Source: Lawsonibacter faecis
GTDB taxonomy: Bacteria; Bacillota; Clostridia; Oscillospirales; Oscillospiraceae
Reading direction: 5' to 3'
NCBI RefSeq assembly: GCF_014287675.1
Contig: NZ_JACOPQ010000014.1
Coordinates: 46,643 to 110,642, forward strand
DNA: 64,000 nt
The translations under genes and the position numbers were made by a program. Below, piece by piece: positions 49,001-55,668 of this stretch (positions are counted from its first letter, which is position 1; every line of letters starts with the position of its first letter). The notes under the pieces are model-generated. The model saw nothing but the letters and a program-made list of their open reading frames with translations. It was not told the DNA's origin and made no database searches.

Positions 49001-51015
49001 TAATTGCCCGCGCTCAGGGCGACGGAGGTGCCGTCCCAGATCTCGTAGGTGATATTGCCGCTGTGACCGCTGTGGGAGCAGACATAGTTCCCGCAGGCCC
49101 TGTGGCTGTGTACCGGGCTGTAGTAGGCGCGCTTGCCGTTAAAAACCTCGCCCATGGGCACCTGGCCCGCGTAGTCGCCCGCCAGCCATTTGAAGCTGGT
49201 TGGGTGTTTATTGTCATAGTTCAAGTCTTCCATATTGCCTGTGCCCATGGCGTTGGGGCCGGTCATCTGCTCCAGCGTGAGCGCGGGAATCCCATTGCCA
49301 TCGCCGGCGACAGAGCCCTGCAGATAGTAGCAGTCCGAAAGTTCGCTGGCGGTATCATCATATTGCGATCCGGAGATGCCTCCGACCCCCTTCCCCGGGT
49401 CACCAGCATCCTGAAATCCTCCTGTTACCGTGCCTGTGCTGAAGCATTGGAGCGTCTCACCGCCCCCCAGGAACCCCACGATCCCGCCGGCATAGGTGAA
49501 GCCGACTCCGGTGACGCTGCCGCCGTTATAGCAGTTTTTTATGATGCCGTCGTAATTACAATTACCCACGATGCCGCCCAGGCAGGGGGTTTCGGAATTT
49601 GCGCCGGCTTTATTTGTGATGTCGGCCAGGTTGATGCAGCCCTCAATGGTGCCATGATTGACGCCAGCGATACCGCCGCCGTCGGAATAAGTGCCATAGT
49701 TAACGTATACGGCGCCCTCCACGGCCAGATTTTTTACCACGCCGCCCTTGGCAATGGTGCCGAACAGGCCCGCGTTGCCACAGCTGACATTCAATCCGGA
49801 AATCGTATAGCCGTTCCCGTCAAAGCCGCCCTTAAAGGGGTAGAGATCCTTCGCAGACATGAGGATATAGTACCCAATCGGAGTCCAGTCCTCGTTTCCC
49901 AGATTGATGTCATCCGTCAGCTTGCCGTAGATCTGATTGTCGCCGCTGTTGACCCTATCCCGGAAGGCCTCCAATTGGTATTTGTCGCTAATTATAATAG
50001 GGTCGCTCTCCGAGGTGCCCGAAGTGCTCGCCAGCGTTGCCGCGTCTCCCCGGAAGGCAGACGTCAGGGCGGCGAAAATCTCCTGTGCCTCCGGCAGGAG
50101 GGCCTGCTGCTCCAGGGTCAGGGCGTCATAGGCGTCCTGGGCGGTCTGGGCCTGGGCGGCCCAGGCGGCAATCTGATCCCAATCGGCGTTTTCATCGGCC
50201 ATCCGCGCCGCCGCTTCCGCCGGGTCGGGCAGGGCGGACATCAGCCCGCGCACATGCTCCACGGGGCAGACCGCCGGGGCGTGCTCCCCGCCGCAGGTCT
50301 CACATGCCGCGCTCTCCTCCGCCGTCTCGGACGGCAGGCCGCCGCAGTCCCCGTCGTGGACGTGGGCGCAGGACGCGCCCCCCGTCGCCGGGACATGGCC
50401 GCAGTCTGGCGCGTGGCCGGCGGCCCCGTCTCCGTTCGTATCCGCACAGCCCTTGTCGCATGGGGTCTCCACATAGCCGCAATTGTCGTCATGGACATGG
50501 CTGCAGGCGGGCGCATCGGCCCCCAGGGCGCTTACGGGCAGCAGGGACAGCACCATGCACAGCGTCAGCCCCAGGGCCGTGGCCCGGCGCGCGGAGATAC
50601 CCGCCGCACGGACCGGCCACGCCCGGCACAGCGGGGCGGCCTCTCTTACCGCCGGGATGCGCTCAGGCGTCCATTGCCGCGCGGTATGGAATACCGCGCG
50701 GCAATGGAATACCGCGCGGCCCTTGGTCATGACCAAGGGCAACCAGTGCGCCCGGTACAGCCCCATCAGCCGCCGGGCCAGCCCGGCGAGCATCGTCCCG
50801 GTCTCCCGCAGGTGCTCAGCCGCTTCCCGCCCCAGGGCGGCCAGCTCCCCGCCGAAAGCCCGCACACAAGGCGCGGCCCGGCGGGCCAGACGCCCTGCGC
50901 ACCTCCAAAGCGCCGCCCCGGCAGACAGCGCTGCAAGCAGCGCCGCCGCAAGCCGGTGCAGCCCCGGGTGCGTCTCCATCATTCCTGTCAGCCGGGCGTA
51001 CCATTGCTCAAACAT
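40045..51015 (-). CDS. Giant multidomain SLH-anchored cell-surface protein (about 3,656 residues)
   Basis: From the ATG at 51015 (AGGAGG 7 bases upstream) about 144 Arg/Ala-rich residues precede a signal-like hydrophobic segment (about 145-165, LCMVLSLLPVSALGA). Then come Cys/His repeats (CSHVHDDNCG, about 170-240) and GLUG-like repeats (about 345-585). A beta-helix-like stretch (about 675-870), InlB-type repeats (about 990-1060 and 1325-1470) and MBG-like domains (about 1470-1700) follow. Next are multiple Ig-like modules marked by DKTAP/DKTNP (about 1700-2740) and helical repeats (about 2740-3240). Three S-layer homology repeats end the chain (about 3476-3656). It is likely an adhesin or S-layer-associated protein. 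Its ligand is unknown. A LytTR/GHKL pair precedes it on the same strand. Confidence 0.92.
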   Translation of the reverse strand: MFEQWYARLTGMMETHPGLHRLAAALLAALSAGAALWRCAGRLARRAAPCVRAFGGELAALGREAAEHLRETGTMLAGLARRLMGLYRAHWLPLVMTKGRAVFHCRAVFHTARQWTPERIPAVREAAPLCRAWPVRAAGISARRATALGLTLCMVLSLLPVSALGADAPACSHVHDDNCGYVETPCDKGCADTNGDGAAGHAPDCGHVPATGGASCAHVHDGDCGGLPSETAEESAACETCGGEHAPAVCPVEHVRGLMSALPDPAEAAARMADENADWDQIAAWAAQAQTAQDAYDALTLEQQALLPEAQEIFAALTSAFRGDAATLASTSGTSESDPIIISDKYQLEAFRDRVNSGDNQIYGKLTDDINLGNEDWTPIGYYILMSAKDLYPFKGGFDGNGYTISGLNVSCGNAGLFGTIAKGGVVKNLAVEGAVYVNYGTYSDGGGIAGVNHGTIEGCINLADITNKAGANSETPCLGGIVGNCNYDGIIKNCYNGGSVTGVGFTYAGGIVGFLGGGETLQCFSTGTVTGGFQDAGDPGKGVGGISGSQYDDTASELSDCYYLQGSVAGDGNGIPALTLEQMTGPNAMGTGNMEDLNYDNKHPTSFKWLAGDYAGQVPMGEVFNGKRAYYSPVHSHRACGNYVCSHSGHSGNITYEIWDGTSVALSAGNYYLKNNVTLSGDLTITGEVNLCLNGKTLTLGAGSIKPEANAVLNLCDCGKNGKVTSTGSTVSFTNASAQVNLYGGTVAGTSGADTVTDTAEGCAFTLYGGAVSNTNLGCAIKANRLTVTLWAGTVSAHSEDGVALTEDSKLNLWGSAAITGGAYDGASIRTPGTGRIDMNGHTGPAVTIKFTKANPQDGDIVVTHGTTKMAKLYSDYSTDPNQTLRQDADGNLLYHLHNYTYAASGTVITERCTCGHEETATLKLDGGPYYYTGSPVTPAKVGYTSGWLGGDLTVGYQNNTAPGTAAASITKDNATASLNFTIAAGCTVKYHLNGVNAWNYGSSGIPSTLIKQVAQGAALTAPAEPKADDYEFAGWYKDADCTAGQEWNFAADTVTSNETILYAKWTPKPAIAPTITKQPQSLDLAYGAGGSLRVTVGDTPYSHTRSIQWYQNTQNSTSGGTPISGATDPWYDISEKLASGTYYYYCVITYTRDETKLAASATSDVAVVTISKGGQTAPAENEGYAISCADETITVTESYEVYTAQTGGTKVESGGQITPGATYYIRKTETGTQAPSDWMAITVPPRPAAPGGAVAVTDETIKGRKDGKITIPAGMEYQAQSGNWFSDKTEMRGLTGNDQVKIRVAATAGAFHGEEQTYTVNAGRTLSVTFDANGGSPAPNQITGLSYQEKITAPEEPARPGYTFEGWYLQNVAKWDFEQNLVADDITLAARWTPGSYTVTFDLNGEDAAVSPVSMLVAYGGTYGTLPTPAGAEKKFVGWFTAADGGAEVKTGDTVTITGNAVLYAHWTEKVAITLDLTGQTVPYSGAAQSFQLRGADSGLTGFAVAYARNGAAVTGPADAGVYTVTITRPADGDHQPYSAATTLSITRKPLAEAMLTVTGEYTYDGTKQTIQYTVDDGGALKAADYTAEVTGNQDAGTDTGRITVTATESGNYSGTISKAFSIAPRPYGDGKGFSIADIPDQSYSGAAVTPEPEVRYGETMLVKGTDFTYTYQNNIEVGTAAIQISFQGNFSGTASRAFSIQNAVLPDGISQDDIFAITGAELMTWHRDNITLSAKDGWTVGTAPDALGVSVTLSGESARNAQGEIVPSSAALYVKTGNTIYVTTVTYLLDKTAPTVSYRSGNPSAWTNQNAEITFVTDDGLSGVADVQVTRDGTVDYPVRENSFTADQNGAYLIAVTDKAGNTGTVAVAVEKIDKTNPAVALTPGGTMGENGWYTSAVTVAVSIEEAHPGRWEYTLDGETWTPGTADGFTLSASGDYTGKIGVRAVDLAGNTGEAELPEIRVDREKPAAPAVSALSGGKAYQSGQWTAQDVVFTLSGDPTASGLQKYQYSVDGGAWRDVTGNPPTHSGMAAGETAVYRFRAVNNAGTPGAEGAEFTVRYRRLSGGTADSPENKYSEADVTISADGGQGGWHTADVTVTVEKKTVIADGGKRYDADTYYQVDGGGSVKLEGTEILLTADGVHTLELWTRDEAGNETTRLELTIRIDKAGPVIKVDSLVESWTAERDYTFGVADALSGVSYLSIVGERETEPTVLEVRADGRYTHRVLANDTYTITTSDTAGNSSSVFFTVQKIDTAAPTAAFGAIEGEEGTNGWFTGKVTVEVLLDDPETTRDDPDTSAVNESDKSGLRGWQYSLDGGETWSAEQGPKAAAFTISADGDYSGKVKLRAFDNAGNRSGEATASVKLDQTRPVPALRGSAGGAGYDGTEWTAEDVVLTPSNTAENPSGAVFYCYDEKTDTWTALTDGSFTVDWNCDATFRFKAISGAGLESEERRAAVRRSRITPAELAETEYGQDDVAAAPDRTGEWYTSAPTVTVEKKPTVGTGGLPATTYYELWKAPAESGVKTELTGSTIRPEGDGEWTLKLWTGDAAGNETEPYVATLLVDTTAPVVSYVSGNPAVWTSQDAAIIFTAADATSGVAGVAVLRDGAAAYPAETGSFTADRNGTYTVAVTDRAGNAASMEVEVSKIDKTAPAIAWDAATDGLDAAKWYGKTRLGVAASDDSGEAPAVTYTANGLPLAGGLLDRSGVFTVTATAVDGAGNRSSVGRSLRIETRIDDFVDMVDRLDQSSPAADVTQAKDWYDALTGAEKDRLSKNGDAAAAREKLDRLVEQKAGEIAESVAEDIRSADTVEEILSAKDRFDHLAEDAKNRVSDEDRETLRRKVEDAEAARKAAEQLAAADRPGASYEEKTAAREAYDKLTGERKDLADKVSGTEEYYKSVCADLSAIDAVLDLLEKIRRPYTPADKDRIEAAGEAYDKLKPQQKNAFPGVERDRLDVLEAMRGKAQAVEDGMKALGSPPAQEALRKAKADYATLTADEKNMVDGALKDSLEQKYKEMLDGLTADEKAAAEFAARVEETKNAPTVEKIEQLIKDHDALSGPAEAHLSQSTRDDYRKLADDLEKAREVIDKLDGIDLDQLTPEDMEKVQDALGKGDADGYDDLTEDQKKLVDEATDGKPGILKEATAGVEEVVDKIEHIPGHGGGSTKPDGSPDLDDCVNPDNSNADNSASGGHSYEDHKTAIEQAKLAYEKLTDAARRLISAAAVEKLNLEYAALMAYLEYVNTASTAGASVEVVGLAEKVALPADSVMAPKTVVCVVMEESRSAATPPAPAGKTEALSVDVKLVADIYGAADDEIPVAREPVQPKENERVLVKLKVPSGYRNDTLEIWHVKDNGARSRISDFWLVTEADGAYAVFEVSSFSHFVLFAQSVYSGGEGTTPPKPSISDSDHGSAAVSPARPRPGDTVTITPAPDEGYEVGGVVVTDQGGRQVSVNDNADGTWTFIQPEGRVTISVTFRPAWPFTDVAEGDWCYESVRYVYGKGLMLGTADDRFSPYLTASRGMVVTILWRLKGENTPAGTVFFDDVAEGQYYTDAVAWAAGTDIVKGYDNGCFGPEDPVTREQLAAILYRYTRYRGGDTAAAGDLSRFADQPSDWAAEAVRWAAGAGIITGKGGGSLDPRGAATRAETAQMLRGLLD
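50671..50740. repeat. Cluster of perfect palindromes inside the 5' coding region of the giant gene
   Basis: CCATTGCCGCGCGGTAT pairs perfectly with 50691-50707 across a 3-base loop. GGAATACCGCGCGG is then repeated directly, followed by the 22-bp perfect palindrome at 50719-50740 (CCTTGGTCATGACCAAGG core). The block encodes about residues 92-115, visible as a RAVFH...RAVFH repeat in the protein. Confidence 0.85.
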
Positions 51016-51271
51016 AACGTACCTCCTGTTTCTCGTTTTCACTGTCGCGCAGGATCGCCGCCCGGTTGACCGGGCAGCGGCAGATGCTTACGGAGAGGGT
51101 CACATCCGTCCGTTTTCGAAAGTCCGCGTACTTGCAGTACCAGCACTCCCGCACGGCGGACAACCCCCGGCCGGACCCCGTCCAGCTGGGACAGCTGTAG
51201 TCCTCCGTCACGATGGGACAGCCCTCGTCCGTGACGCCGACCACCATGCCGCGGGCCCGTTCCTCCTTCAT
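51008..51271 (-). CDS. Small cysteine-rich protein, translationally coupled to the giant gene
   Basis: The 87-residue soluble protein has YSCPSWTGSGRGLSAVREC, then WYCKYADFRKRTDVTLSVSI and CRCPVNR. The spaced cysteines could bind metal. I recall similar small proteins in Clostridia, often near mobile or surface genes, but know no function. Its stop overlaps the ATG of the giant gene by 8 bases, so the two are probably cotranslated. GGAGG lies 11 bases upstream, a loose spacing. It follows the GHKL kinase by 71 bases. Confidence 0.7.
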   Translation of the reverse strand: MKEERARGMVVGVTDEGCPIVTEDYSCPSWTGSGRGLSAVRECWYCKYADFRKRTDVTLSVSICRCPVNRAAILRDSENEKQEVRYV

Positions 51272-51342
51272 TGACGCATACGCCTCCTTCCCCCGCTTCT
51301 ATACGTTCGGACCTACCATACCACCCGCCGCGCTGCGTATCT

Positions 51343-52647
51343 TTATGTACCCATGGTTAGGACCACCCGCAGGGTGAATTCCCGCTCCGTCCGGGTGGCG
51401 CTGCAGTAGCCGTGGTACTGTGCCGCCACCCGCTCGATGCTGGCCAAGCCCAGGCCGTGGCCGGGCTCGTCCTTCCGGGTGAGAAGCTTTCCGCCCGCCT
51501 CCACCGCCACGCCGTCGTAGCTGTTTTTGATTTCCAGGGTCAGGTTCGGCCCCACCATCCGCGCCAGGAGAGAGAGATACCGCGCCTCCCCGGGGGCCTG
51601 CCGGACGCAGGCGTCCAGCGCGTTTTGCAGGGCGTTGCCCAGCACCGCGCAGATATCCACCGGGGAGCAGCAGAGCTCCGCCGGAATCTGCGCGTCGCAG
51701 CGGAAGTCGATCCCATCGCTCCGGGCCTGCTCGCCGTAGAACCCCAGCAGGATATTGGCCGTATAGTTGGCGCAGTAAATGAGGCTGCCCGTGTCGGGCG
51801 CCTGCTCCATCAGCTCGGCGAGATATCCCCGCAGGCGGCCGTACTCGCCGTCCCGCAGGTAGCCGTCCAGCACCCGGAGATGGTGGCGGCTGTCGTGCTG
51901 AATCTGCCGCACCTCCTGGATATGGCTGGTGAGGGTGACGTAATACTGCTCCGACTGCCGCACCTGGGCCGTCAGCTCCCGCACCTGGGCCTGGGCCAGG
52001 ACACCCTCCTTCACCGCCGTCATGGTATAGAAGGACAGCCAGTAGCCGCAGGAGAGCAGCACCACATAGAGCAGCAGCCGCAGATACTCCCCCGGGGACA
52101 CGGCGTCGCGGATCTGCCAGGCGTCGAAGAGGAGCAGCATGAGCACATAGCCCACGCAGGCGAAGGCGGCGAGGCTGCCCAGATGCTCCTCAAACTGGGC
52201 CAGCCGCTCCACCATCAGGTCCCTGAGGACACGGAAGAACAGGAGGACATAGGCGGCTGTGAGGACGAAATAGACCGCCACAAAGGCAATCCGGGGGTTG
52301 AAGTCCGGCCGCAGGCCGTGGAAGAGCAGCACCGTGTACCGGGCGAGCACCGCCGTGAGGTACATGGAGCTGTCCACAAAGAAGTAGGTGAAAAACCGCT
52401 GCTTGACCGGCACATCGAAGAGATAGAGATACACGAACACGGCCAGAAAGCCGGTGAACTGGCCCGAGCAGTTGCCGACGACGGGCCGAAGAGCCTCTCC
52501 CAAAGGGATGCAGACCAGGGCGCAGAGCATCCAGGCCAGAACGGTCTGCCAGCGCCTGCGCCTGGAGCGGCAGAAGATATGGGCCATGCACACGGAGAAG
52601 CACATCATGGCGGCCCCCACCACGGAGGCTGCGGCGACGCCCAGCAT
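51343..52647 (-). CDS. GHKL-type sensor histidine kinase (AgrC-like)
   Basis: The 434-residue protein has about six membrane segments (residues about 1-215), a coiled dimerisation region with the likely phospho-histidine in HDSRHHLRVLDGYL, and a GHKL ATPase domain with ALQNALDACV (N box) and GHGLGLASIERV (G box). Its partner is the LytTR regulator encoded 18 bases upstream. The pair lies directly before the small cysteine-rich gene and the giant protein, which it may control. Confidence 0.9.
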   Translation of the reverse strand: MLGVAAASVVGAAMMCFSVCMAHIFCRSRRRRWQTVLAWMLCALVCIPLGEALRPVVGNCSGQFTGFLAVFVYLYLFDVPVKQRFFTYFFVDSSMYLTAVLARYTVLLFHGLRPDFNPRIAFVAVYFVLTAAYVLLFFRVLRDLMVERLAQFEEHLGSLAAFACVGYVLMLLLFDAWQIRDAVSPGEYLRLLLYVVLLSCGYWLSFYTMTAVKEGVLAQAQVRELTAQVRQSEQYYVTLTSHIQEVRQIQHDSRHHLRVLDGYLRDGEYGRLRGYLAELMEQAPDTGSLIYCANYTANILLGFYGEQARSDGIDFRCDAQIPAELCCSPVDICAVLGNALQNALDACVRQAPGEARYLSLLARMVGPNLTLEIKNSYDGVAVEAGGKLLTRKDEPGHGLGLASIERVAAQYHGYCSATRTEREFTLRVVLTMGT

Positions 52648-52665
52648 AGCATACCCCCCTTCCGG

Positions 52666-53400
52666 TCAAATGCGCGTCAGCTCCGCCTGACTCAGCAGAT
52701 ACTCAAAGTAGGCGCTGCGGATGGTTTTGGCCCCCCGCTGGCGGATGGGAACCCGTTCGCCGGAGGCCATCAGGAAGTCGTCCTCCACCGTCCGCACCCG
52801 GTCCATATTGACGATGTAGCTCTGGTGGCAGCGGATAAAGCCGTGTCCCTCCAGCTCCCGCTCCACATCGTCCAGCCTGGCGTACACCCGGTGCTCCTCG
52901 CCGTTGTCCAGCCGGACCAGAAGCACATTGCGGCGGCTCTCAATGCACTCAATCTCCCGGTAGGCGATACGGCGCCCCCGGCCCCCCTCCCGGAGGAGCA
53001 GGGTCTTCTGGCGGCCGTCGTACTCCTCCCGGAGAAAGCGCTCCAGCAGTGCGCCCGCCCGTCCGGCGTCCAGGGGTTTGACCAGGTAGCCGTAGGCCCG
53101 CACGTCGTAGCTCTCCAGCGCATAGTCAGGGCTGGCGGTAAGAAAGATGATGGGCACCCGGGGGGCGAACCGCCGCAGGCTCCGGGCGGCCTCCATGCCC
53201 AGGATGCCGTCCAGAAAGATGTCCAGGAAGATGAGGTCGAAACAGGCGCAGCCGTCCTCATAGTCGTCCACCAGGGGCTCGCCGCCGGCGTACTCGGTCA
53301 GCTCGTACTCATAGGGATGGGCCGCGAAATAGGCCCGCAAAAAACGGCCCAGCAGTTCACGCTCTGATGGCTGATCGTCGCAGATTGCGATGCGGAGCAC
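52666..53400 (-). CDS. LytTR-family response regulator
   Basis: The 244-residue protein has a receiver domain (AICDDQPSERELL; phospho-acceptor in LIFLDIFLDGILG; LVKPLD) and a LytTR DNA-binding domain (about residues 140-240, IAYREIECIESRRNVLLV and GFIRCHQSYIVNMDRV). I set the start at the GTG 53400, since AGGAGG is about 8 bases from it but only 1 base from the ATG at 53406. It forms a two-component system with the GHKL kinase downstream. Confidence 0.92.
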   Translation of the reverse strand: MLRIAICDDQPSERELLGRFLRAYFAAHPYEYELTEYAGGEPLVDDYEDGCACFDLIFLDIFLDGILGMEAARSLRRFAPRVPIIFLTASPDYALESYDVRAYGYLVKPLDAGRAGALLERFLREEYDGRQKTLLLREGGRGRRIAYREIECIESRRNVLLVRLDNGEEHRVYARLDDVERELEGHGFIRCHQSYIVNMDRVRTVEDDFLMASGERVPIRQRGAKTIRSAYFEYLLSQAELTRI

Positions 53401-53559
53401 GCCCATCCCTCCTTTTCCCTCCGGTATTTTAGCACTGCGCCGGCCCCCCCCCGCGTCACAGGGGACATTCGACGGGTTTTTCGGGATATTTGACTCATTT
53501 TCGTCGACATCATATCAGAGGACCGCGCCGAAGAGAGCGTTTTTGCACCAATGCACCAT

Positions 53560-53617
53560 ATACGGTACGAATGCAGCGCAGGGCGGTTGACGGGCGGCGC
53601 GCTTCCGTGATACGGTA
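53560..53617. promoter_or_regulatory. Repeated ATACGGTA motif upstream of the LytTR regulator
   Basis: ATACGGTA occurs at 53560-53567 and again at 53610-53617, 50 bases apart, in the only sizeable gap of this stretch (53401-53673). Direct repeats at helical spacing are how LytTR proteins bind, so this is a possible autoregulatory site, but the motif is short. No other gene is seen in the gap. Confidence 0.3.
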
Positions 53618-53631
53618 TAGGCAGTAAAACA

Positions 53632-53662
53632 GCGTCCCCTCTCCTGAAAGGAGAGGGGACGC
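53632..53662 (-). terminator. Terminator after the Pro/Ala-rich surface protein
   Basis: A perfect 14-bp stem (GCGTCCCCTCTCCT with its complement) is followed on the minus strand by TGTTTTAC. Confidence 0.75.
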
Positions 53663-53673
53663 CTGTGGAAGCA

Positions 53674-55668
53674 TTATTTGCCCTTGTCCCGGCGGCAAAA
53701 CAGCGCCGCGCCGCCCAGAATCAGCGCCGCGGTGGCCGCGACGGCCACCGCGTAGCCGGGAATTGCGACGCCCTCCTGCACTGCCACCGGCTCGGGAGCG
53801 GCCTCCGGACCGGGCGCGGGCGCAGGCGGCGCCGCCTCGGGGGAGGCGTCCGTCGGCGGCACGGCCTGCGGGCCTTCCTCGGGTGCGGCCGCCAGCGCCT
53901 GCTCCGCTTCCGGCTGCCGCACCTCCGCGGGAAGCCGGGCGGCCTGTCCTCCGTCCTCCTTCTGCGGCCGCCCGGCAGGCGCGGGGGCCGCGCTGTCCGC
54001 CGGCTCCGGCGCCTTAGACGGAGCGGGGCGCTCCTCCGGCTCCGGCGCAGGCGCGGCGCTGTAACTGGGCTCAAGGACCTCCGGCGGGCTCAGCGGCTGC
54101 ACAGGCGCAGGGGCCGGCAGCAGCCGCTTCACCATCTCCAGCAGTTCCCGGAAGGTCAGCCCGGAGGCAGCGCCAGAGCCGCCGTCCTCCCGTCCGGGCC
54201 GGTCGTGCTCGCCCTGGCCGCCGCCGCCGTGGTCGCCGCCCTGATCGTCATAGGGGGTCATGTCCCAGCTGCCTCCCCCGTCCGCAGGCGGCTTGAGGAC
54301 GAAGACGTCGGTCTCCCCCGCCAGGGCGGAGCCTGTCACAATCAGCTTGACATACACCGCTGCGTCCGGCGGTATGGGGAGGATATCGTAGTCATCGTCG
54401 TAAATTCTCACGGTGAACGCCACCCGGCCCGTGGCCGGATCTCCGCTCCACGCCCAGTCCGTGGCCTCCTGATACCAGGTCTCATCGTCCAGGGAAAAGG
54501 CGCAGGCCACCTCCTCCGCCCCGTTGAGCCACGGGAAGGTAAAGAGGGGCACCAGATCCCCCTCGTTCACGATATCGGCGGTAAAGGGGTACTTCTTCTC
54601 CTGCACCACATGGACGGTCAATTGCGGGTCCGGCGTGCCCTCATCCAGGAGAATCAGGCTGCCCCACCAGTCCAGCTCCTCCTGCGGCCACGATGCCCCG
54701 GGGCCGTAGGCCCCGGAGACCGCAAAGCTGTCCGCGCCCGAGGCCAGTCCGTCTTCAAATTCGTCCCGGTTCCAGGTCACGGCAAAATCGCGGTAGTTTC
54801 CGTTCTGCCCCAGGCGCATCAGCGTCACCTCATCCGGAAGGGCCAGCGCGTCAAAATCGGCGTCCGGGGTGACGTAAAGCGTACGGACGGCCGCGCCCGC
54901 CCCGCCATAGGCGGGATCGTAATAGACCTCCGCCTCGGCGGGCGGCTGCTTGACGTTCACCACCAGCCTGGGCGCGCCCGCGGCCTGCACCCATCCCTCC
55001 AGCCGCGTGTCGTCCGGCCCGAGATAGCTGCCGCTGATTTCAAAAGAGGTCTTTTCGCCGTCCGCCATGCCCAGCTCATAGTCCTCCCGGGACCAGGAGA
55101 CCCGAAACCAGGCCGTGACCGGGTCGTAGACCTTCTCCTCCTCCCCCTGCCTGAGCTCCACCATGCCTGCAAAGCGCACCGCCTCCTCAAAGCCGGCGCC
55201 CCGGTAGACCTCAACGGCGGGCAGGTCCTCGGGCTCCTGAAAATAGGTCGTCACAAAATCCCTGGGCCTGACCCAGACCGTGGTCTCAGGAGGCTCCGGC
55301 ATCGTCACCAGCCCGGCGTCCCAGAGCTCTCTCAGCTCCTCCGGGCAGTCCCCGGGCAGCGCATAGGTCCCCTCCATTGAAAATTCCGTCTTGCCGCCGC
55401 TGACGGCGGAGTCAAACGCCTCCCGGTTCCACTCGATGGCGAAGACGTCGCTGTCCCATTCGCTCCAGTACAGCTCCTGGCTGCCGCACTGGGCGAGAAA
55501 TTCCTCATAATCCACCTCCCGCGGGAACAGCACGCCGGGGATTTCCCCATTGGACCCCACCGTATAGACGCGGCCCGATGGCCCCTCCTCTCCGCAGGCA
55601 GTCCCCGCAAGGCCCAGCAGCAGCGCCGCACAGGCAGAAAGGAGGCACACCTGTTGAAAAAGCTTCAT
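53674..55668 (-). CDS. Secreted surface protein with internal repeats, Pro/Ala-rich stalk and C-terminal membrane anchor
   Basis: The 664-residue protein has a signal peptide (about residues 1-25). Three related modules each carry a W-x-R...F...SGSY pattern (for example IEWNREAFDSAVSGGKTEF, VSWSREDYELGM and VTWNRDEFEDGLASG) and look Ig-like. A low-complexity Pro/Ala/Glu region (about 500-630) follows, then a hydrophobic helix and the tail CRRDKGK. There is no LPxTG. The function is unknown, perhaps a surface receptor or stalk. Its ATG lies inside the 5' end of the divergent GHKL kinase gene. AGGAG lies 9 bases upstream. Confidence 0.82.
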   Translation of the reverse strand: MKLFQQVCLLSACAALLLGLAGTACGEEGPSGRVYTVGSNGEIPGVLFPREVDYEEFLAQCGSQELYWSEWDSDVFAIEWNREAFDSAVSGGKTEFSMEGTYALPGDCPEELRELWDAGLVTMPEPPETTVWVRPRDFVTTYFQEPEDLPAVEVYRGAGFEEAVRFAGMVELRQGEEEKVYDPVTAWFRVSWSREDYELGMADGEKTSFEISGSYLGPDDTRLEGWVQAAGAPRLVVNVKQPPAEAEVYYDPAYGGAGAAVRTLYVTPDADFDALALPDEVTLMRLGQNGNYRDFAVTWNRDEFEDGLASGADSFAVSGAYGPGASWPQEELDWWGSLILLDEGTPDPQLTVHVVQEKKYPFTADIVNEGDLVPLFTFPWLNGAEEVACAFSLDDETWYQEATDWAWSGDPATGRVAFTVRIYDDDYDILPIPPDAAVYVKLIVTGSALAGETDVFVLKPPADGGGSWDMTPYDDQGGDHGGGGQGEHDRPGREDGGSGAASGLTFRELLEMVKRLLPAPAPVQPLSPPEVLEPSYSAAPAPEPEERPAPSKAPEPADSAAPAPAGRPQKEDGGQAARLPAEVRQPEAEQALAAAPEEGPQAVPPTDASPEAAPPAPAPGPEAAPEPVAVQEGVAIPGYAVAVAATAALILGGAALFCRRDKGK

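Noticed and set aside
50300..50520. Repeated Cys/His coding segments of the giant gene considered as a CRISPR or tandem DNA repeat
   Set aside because: The units are few, of unequal length and diverged at DNA level. They are protein repeats (CSHVHD type), not direct DNA repeats with spacers. No CRISPR array was seen in the window.
47668..51069. A very long open frame on the plus strand opposite the giant surface gene (and similar ones at 44338-47154 and 39934-42084)
   Set aside because: These are antisense shadows of GC-rich coding sequence on the minus strand. They lack ribosome binding sites and domain resemblance and are rich in Arg, Gly and His as expected of shadow frames.
51412..53367. 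Long plus-strand frame across the LytTR/GHKL pair
   Set aside because: Opposite strand carries both two-component genes with all their motifs in frame.
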